27,780 bases of DNA from JBGZFC01 sp964346495 (lineage in GTDB: Bacteria; Bacteroidota; Bacteroidia; Bacteroidales; Dysgonomonadaceae), in NCBI GenBank assembly GCA_964346495.1, contig CAYFUW010000019.1:1-27780 (forward strand), in the 5' to 3' direction. This document shows, one piece after another, positions 25,487 through 27,780 of the stretch. Position numbers and translations under genes: made by a program. The notes below the pieces were generated by a model. The model did no database searches. It was not told the DNA's origin and saw nothing but the letters and a program-made list of their open reading frames with translations. The stretch's first letter is position 1. Every line of letters starts with the position of its first letter.

Positions 25487-25776
25487 AAGCAGTAATGATA
25501 ATATTAGACCAAGCACACTATAGTCAAATAGTGAGAGACTTGTCGAAACTAAATATTAGAGGATTTTCTTCATGGCGAGAGGTTTTCGGAAGAGGAAGCA
25601 ATACCGGAGAACCTCACTACGGAAATCATGCCTGGCCTACTGTAAACAATGCAATACTTTCGGTAGTAGATAATGATAGAGTACCACTATTACTTAACTA
25701 TCTGAAAGAGTTAGACTCTGAATATCCGAACCTTGGTTTACGTGCTTTTGTTTGGAATATAGAAGAGATGATATAA
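25483..25776 (+). CDS. PII-like small protein translationally coupled to RND pump
   Basis: 97 aa, starting inside the stop of the RND gene (ATGA overlap). It reads as a small ferredoxin-like/PII-type fold: strand MKAVMIILD, helix HYSQIVRDLSKLN, strand IRGFSSWREVFGRG, a T-loop-like stretch SNTGEPHYGNHAWPTVNNAI, strand ILSVVDND, helix VPLLLNYLKELDSEYP, and strand LRAFVWNIEEMI. PII-like proteins beside RND exporters are known (for example those linked to heavy-metal RND pumps). The fold assignment is from visible pattern only and needs a profile search. It plausibly senses a ligand and adjusts pump activity. It is the last gene of the operon, followed by a perfect terminator. Confidence 0.75.
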   Translation: MKAVMIILDQAHYSQIVRDLSKLNIRGFSSWREVFGRGSNTGEPHYGNHAWPTVNNAILSVVDNDRVPLLLNYLKELDSEYPNLGLRAFVWNIEEMI

Positions 25777-25803
25777 GGTGAATAATATAAATATCTTTTT
25801 GTT

Positions 25804-25845
25804 AATCAGCAGTTATTTTTCAATATTAACTGCTGATTTTCTTTT
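25804..25845 (+). terminator. Rho-independent terminator of efflux operon
   Basis: Perfect 12-bp stem aatcagcagtta (25804-25815) / taactgctgatt (25827-25838) with an 11-base loop, then ttttctttt-type T-rich tail. Confidence 0.9.
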
Positions 25846-25879
25846 ATACCAACAGTGTAGCACTTTCGTTGGAATTGAT

Positions 25880-25887
25880 TATCTTTG
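25880..25887 (+). promoter_or_regulatory. -7 promoter element (TATCTTTG) of ECF sigma gene
   Basis: Exact TAnnTTTG, 73 bases before the first plausible start (TTG 25961) and 21 bases before a 13-codon ORF (25909-25950). Confidence 0.5.
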
Positions 25888-25960
25888 TATTTTTTAGAAA
25901 ACAGTATTATGATTTATATTATTACATTGCTGTCCAATAAAATTCGGTAAATACAAAAAA

Positions 25961-26563
25961 TTGATACTTGACTTTCGTAATATTAACAATAATACATCGG
26001 ATGAAGTCCTTTTGGTTAGACTTAAACAAGCCGACCAAAAAGCCTTTATAGTTATTTACGAAAGATATCACAAAGTATTATACGCAGTATCATACAAGTA
26101 TTTAAAAGAAGAAAATCGAGCCAAAGATATTGTACAAGATATTTTCACAAAGCTTTGGGAAGAACGTGAAAGCATTCAAGTAAAAACAAACTTAAAGAGC
26201 TACTTGTACTCTATGACAAAAAATCATATTCTGAATATAATTAAACGAGATAGTAGACAAATTTTATCAAATTACGAAAACGAGAAAGAGAAAATAGCCG
26301 ACAACGACAACTTGCTGAAAACAATAACAGATAACCAACTACAAGATATTTTGTATAAAGCAATAGACAAACTGCCTAAACAAAAAAGACTTGTATGTCT
26401 GTTAAAAGCAAAAGAGGGATTAAGTAACAAAGAAATTGCTGAAAGACTCAACATTACAGAGCATACTGTAAAAAAGCATCAGACCCAATCGCTTGCAAGT
26501 CTTCGACTTTTATTGCAAAACATGTTAAAATGTTTCTTTTTTGTTACACTAATTACATTATAA
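25961..26563 (+). CDS. RNA polymerase ECF-type sigma factor
   Basis: 200 aa ECF sigma factor. Region 2 spans about residues 25-95 (FIVIYERYHKVLYAVSYKYL, DIVQDIFTKLWEERE, LKSYLYSMTKNHILNIIKR); region 4 spans about 125-185 (IDKLPKQKRLVCLLKAKEGL, SNKEIAERLNITEHTVKKH). The frame contains no ATG before residue 74 of this reading; TTG at 25961 is the best available start and yields a family-like N-terminus (SDEVLLVRLKQADQKAF). The frame is open back to 25913. With the FecR gene 43 bp downstream and a signal-peptide gene after it, this is the sigma/anti-sigma pair of a cell-surface signalling system that senses ligand uptake by a TonB-dependent receptor. Confidence 0.9.
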   Translation: MILDFRNINNNTSDEVLLVRLKQADQKAFIVIYERYHKVLYAVSYKYLKEENRAKDIVQDIFTKLWEERESIQVKTNLKSYLYSMTKNHILNIIKRDSRQILSNYENEKEKIADNDNLLKTITDNQLQDILYKAIDKLPKQKRLVCLLKAKEGLSNKEIAERLNITEHTVKKHQTQSLASLRLLLQNMLKCFFFVTLITL

Positions 26564-26606
26564 ATTGTCTAATTGTAAAAACAAATTTAATTTCGGTTTT
26601 ATTTAA

Positions 26607-27599
26607 ATGCAAAAAACACCCGACATAAAGATAAAAAAGATTTTCAACGGTTCTGCCACAAAGGGGGAAACGGAACAAGCACTTTCTTGGTTTTCCACTG
26701 ATGAGGGTAGTCGCTTTTTGTCGGAACAAATAGAACAAGACCTACACGACTTGGAAAACTTGCCCTGTGATGTTTTTGTACCTCATGACATTCCGTCAAG
26801 CGAAATGCTCGACGTAATTTTAAAAAAGACCGCAATTAAAAGAAAAAACAACCGTATCCTTCATATTTGGCGTGCCGCAGCTATTTTTATTCCTATTATT
26901 TTACTTCTATCTTTTGGATTATTTATTAATAGTTATGTAGACATTTTCAGCACATCAAAAGAGCAAGTAATAGAGGCAAAAAAAGGCGAAAAATTAACTT
27001 TTATCTTTCATGATGGAAGTAAAGTAATGGTTAATTCTGATACAAAGCTGCGCTTCCCTACCCGATTTGGATTAACAAAACGCACAGTAAAATTACAAGG
27101 CGAAGCATATTTTGATGTTTCGAAGATGAAAAACCGTCCGTTTATCATTCAATTAGACAATGCCAAAATTAAAGTTTTAGGAACTTCCTTCAATATTAAG
27201 GCATACCCCGAAGAAGATAGCATCAGAATAACCCTCAACGAGGGAAGCCTAGCCTTTCTCAACAATCTTAAAAAATCACAAACGATACTAACACCTGGAC
27301 AAACACTCGCTTTTAATAAACAAACCGGTATTAGCCGTATATATTCTAAGAGTGATGCCACTACGTGGACAAATAACCAAACAGTTTTTCAAAACACTCC
27401 TTTTAAAGATATAGTTCGTTCGCTCGAACGGACATATAATGTTACTTTCAATATTCAAAATACCGAAATATACAACTATAATTTCACACTTACTTCAAAA
27501 CCCAATGAACCGTTGGAGAATATTTTGAAAGACTTTGAACGTGTTTCTTCACTTAAATTCAACATCAAAGAAGACATTGTAACAGTTTCAATAGAGTAA
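26607..27599 (+). CDS. FecR-family anti-sigma factor
   Basis: 330-aa membrane regulator of the preceding ECF sigma. A cytoplasmic N-terminal part (about 1-85) is followed by one transmembrane helix at about 88-108 (IWRAAAIFIPIILLLSFGLF). The periplasmic FecR domain lies at about 118-215 (EQVIEAKKGEKLTFIFHDGSKV split by normal turns, SDTKLRFPTRF, VKLQGEAYFDVSKMKNRPFI, VLGTSFNIKAY). A C-terminal STN-like domain follows (TPFKDIVRSLERTYNVTFNI ... LENILKDFERVSSLKFNI). It presumably binds the N-terminal signalling domain of the receptor and releases the sigma factor on substrate binding. ATG 26607 is the natural start. Confidence 0.93.
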   Translation: MQKTPDIKIKKIFNGSATKGETEQALSWFSTDEGSRFLSEQIEQDLHDLENLPCDVFVPHDIPSSEMLDVILKKTAIKRKNNRILHIWRAAAIFIPIILLLSFGLFINSYVDIFSTSKEQVIEAKKGEKLTFIFHDGSKVMVNSDTKLRFPTRFGLTKRTVKLQGEAYFDVSKMKNRPFIIQLDNAKIKVLGTSFNIKAYPEEDSIRITLNEGSLAFLNNLKKSQTILTPGQTLAFNKQTGISRIYSKSDATTWTNNQTVFQNTPFKDIVRSLERTYNVTFNIQNTEIYNYNFTLTSKPNEPLENILKDFERVSSLKFNIKEDIVTVSIE

Positions 27600-27708
27600 A
27601 AAAACAACCCACTACTTCTAAATGTAACAAAAACTTAATAATAAAAGTACCACTTTTTTCATCTGACATTGTCTTATTTACGACTTATAATATAAAAATC
27701 ATCAATCA

Positions 27709-27780
27709 ATGTTTATGAAAAAAAAGTTATTATTATGTTTAGTAATTATTTTTAGCGGCATAAATTTCTTGTCTGCTCAA
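27709..27780 (+). CDS. Start of a secreted/outer-membrane protein, probably TonB-dependent receptor (partial)
   Basis: The last 72 bases encode a signal peptide, MFMKKKLLLCLVIIFSGINF followed by LSAQ, with the frame open at the window end. A second start at 27715 (MKKKLLL) is equally good. Position after an ECF sigma/FecR pair makes a SusC-like TonB-dependent receptor the most likely product in Bacteroidota, but no receptor sequence is in view. Confidence 0.6.
   Translation, partial: MFMKKKLLLCLVIIFSGINFLSAQ

Noticed and set aside
1..27780. CRISPR array, tRNA genes, phage or defence system
   Set aside because: No regularly spaced repeat array, no tRNA-like cloverleaf with a conserved T-arm, and no phage structural, integrase or recognised defence genes were seen in reading both strands.

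Overview
The window looks like part of a chromosome from an anaerobic Bacteroidota, most likely a Bacteroidales near the Porphyromonadaceae/Dysgonomonadaceae. The evidence is a type IX secretion (T9SS) sorting domain on a gingipain/HagA-like adhesin, an ECF sigma/FecR pair leading into a signal-peptide gene, promoters of the Bacteroidota TAnnTTTG type (the octamer TATCTTTG precedes four genes), AT-rich spacers with weak Shine-Dalgarno sites, and a MenA for menaquinone. It is a draft assembly: a run of exactly 100 N lies at 1204-1303 and is flanked by a 55-bp exact overlap.

Layout. 1-900 menA. 965-1795 (minus) a REP-associated Y1 transposase, interrupted by the gap and carrying a 36-bp perfect palindrome. 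1910-3055 a lipoprotein with a biotin-protein-ligase-N/glutamine-amidotransferase-like domain. 3056-3366 a mosaic of interspersed repeats. 3367-3864 a GtrA-like membrane protein. 4015-7763 etfB-etfA-acyl-CoA dehydrogenase, closed by a strong terminator. 7888-9140 a small membrane protein and a TraB/GumN protein. 9141-9452 terminator plus hairpin-rich repeats. 9453-10862 (minus) an RlmD-type rRNA methyltransferase. 10984-13187 (minus) iorA-iorB. About 13412-13785 (minus) RNase P RNA. 13967-17161 a T9SS-secreted adhesin gene broken by two in-frame stops. 17431-19047 a LiaF-like membrane protein and a membrane LytTR regulator split by an A7 frameshift. 19139-25776 TetR-TolC-MFP-RND efflux genes ending in a PII-like gene that overlaps the RND stop. 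25961-27780 ECF sigma, FecR anti-sigma and the first codons of a probable TonB-dependent receptor.

How they fit together. IorAB (oxidative decarboxylation of aryl-pyruvates), ETF plus acyl-CoA dehydrogenase, and MenA suggest fermentation of amino acids or peptides with flavin- and quinone-linked electron transfer. The right half is envelope biology: surface adhesin, envelope-stress-type regulators, a tripartite drug-type efflux pump with its own TetR, and a cell-surface-signalling ECF system for nutrient uptake.

No clear new defence or mobile system is present. The most interesting items are the PII-like protein co-translated with the RND pump, the two nonsense codons in an otherwise intact 1064-codon adhesin frame, the homopolymer frameshift in the LytTR gene, the palindrome inside the REP transposase, and hairpin repeats shared in opposite orientation between two spacers.
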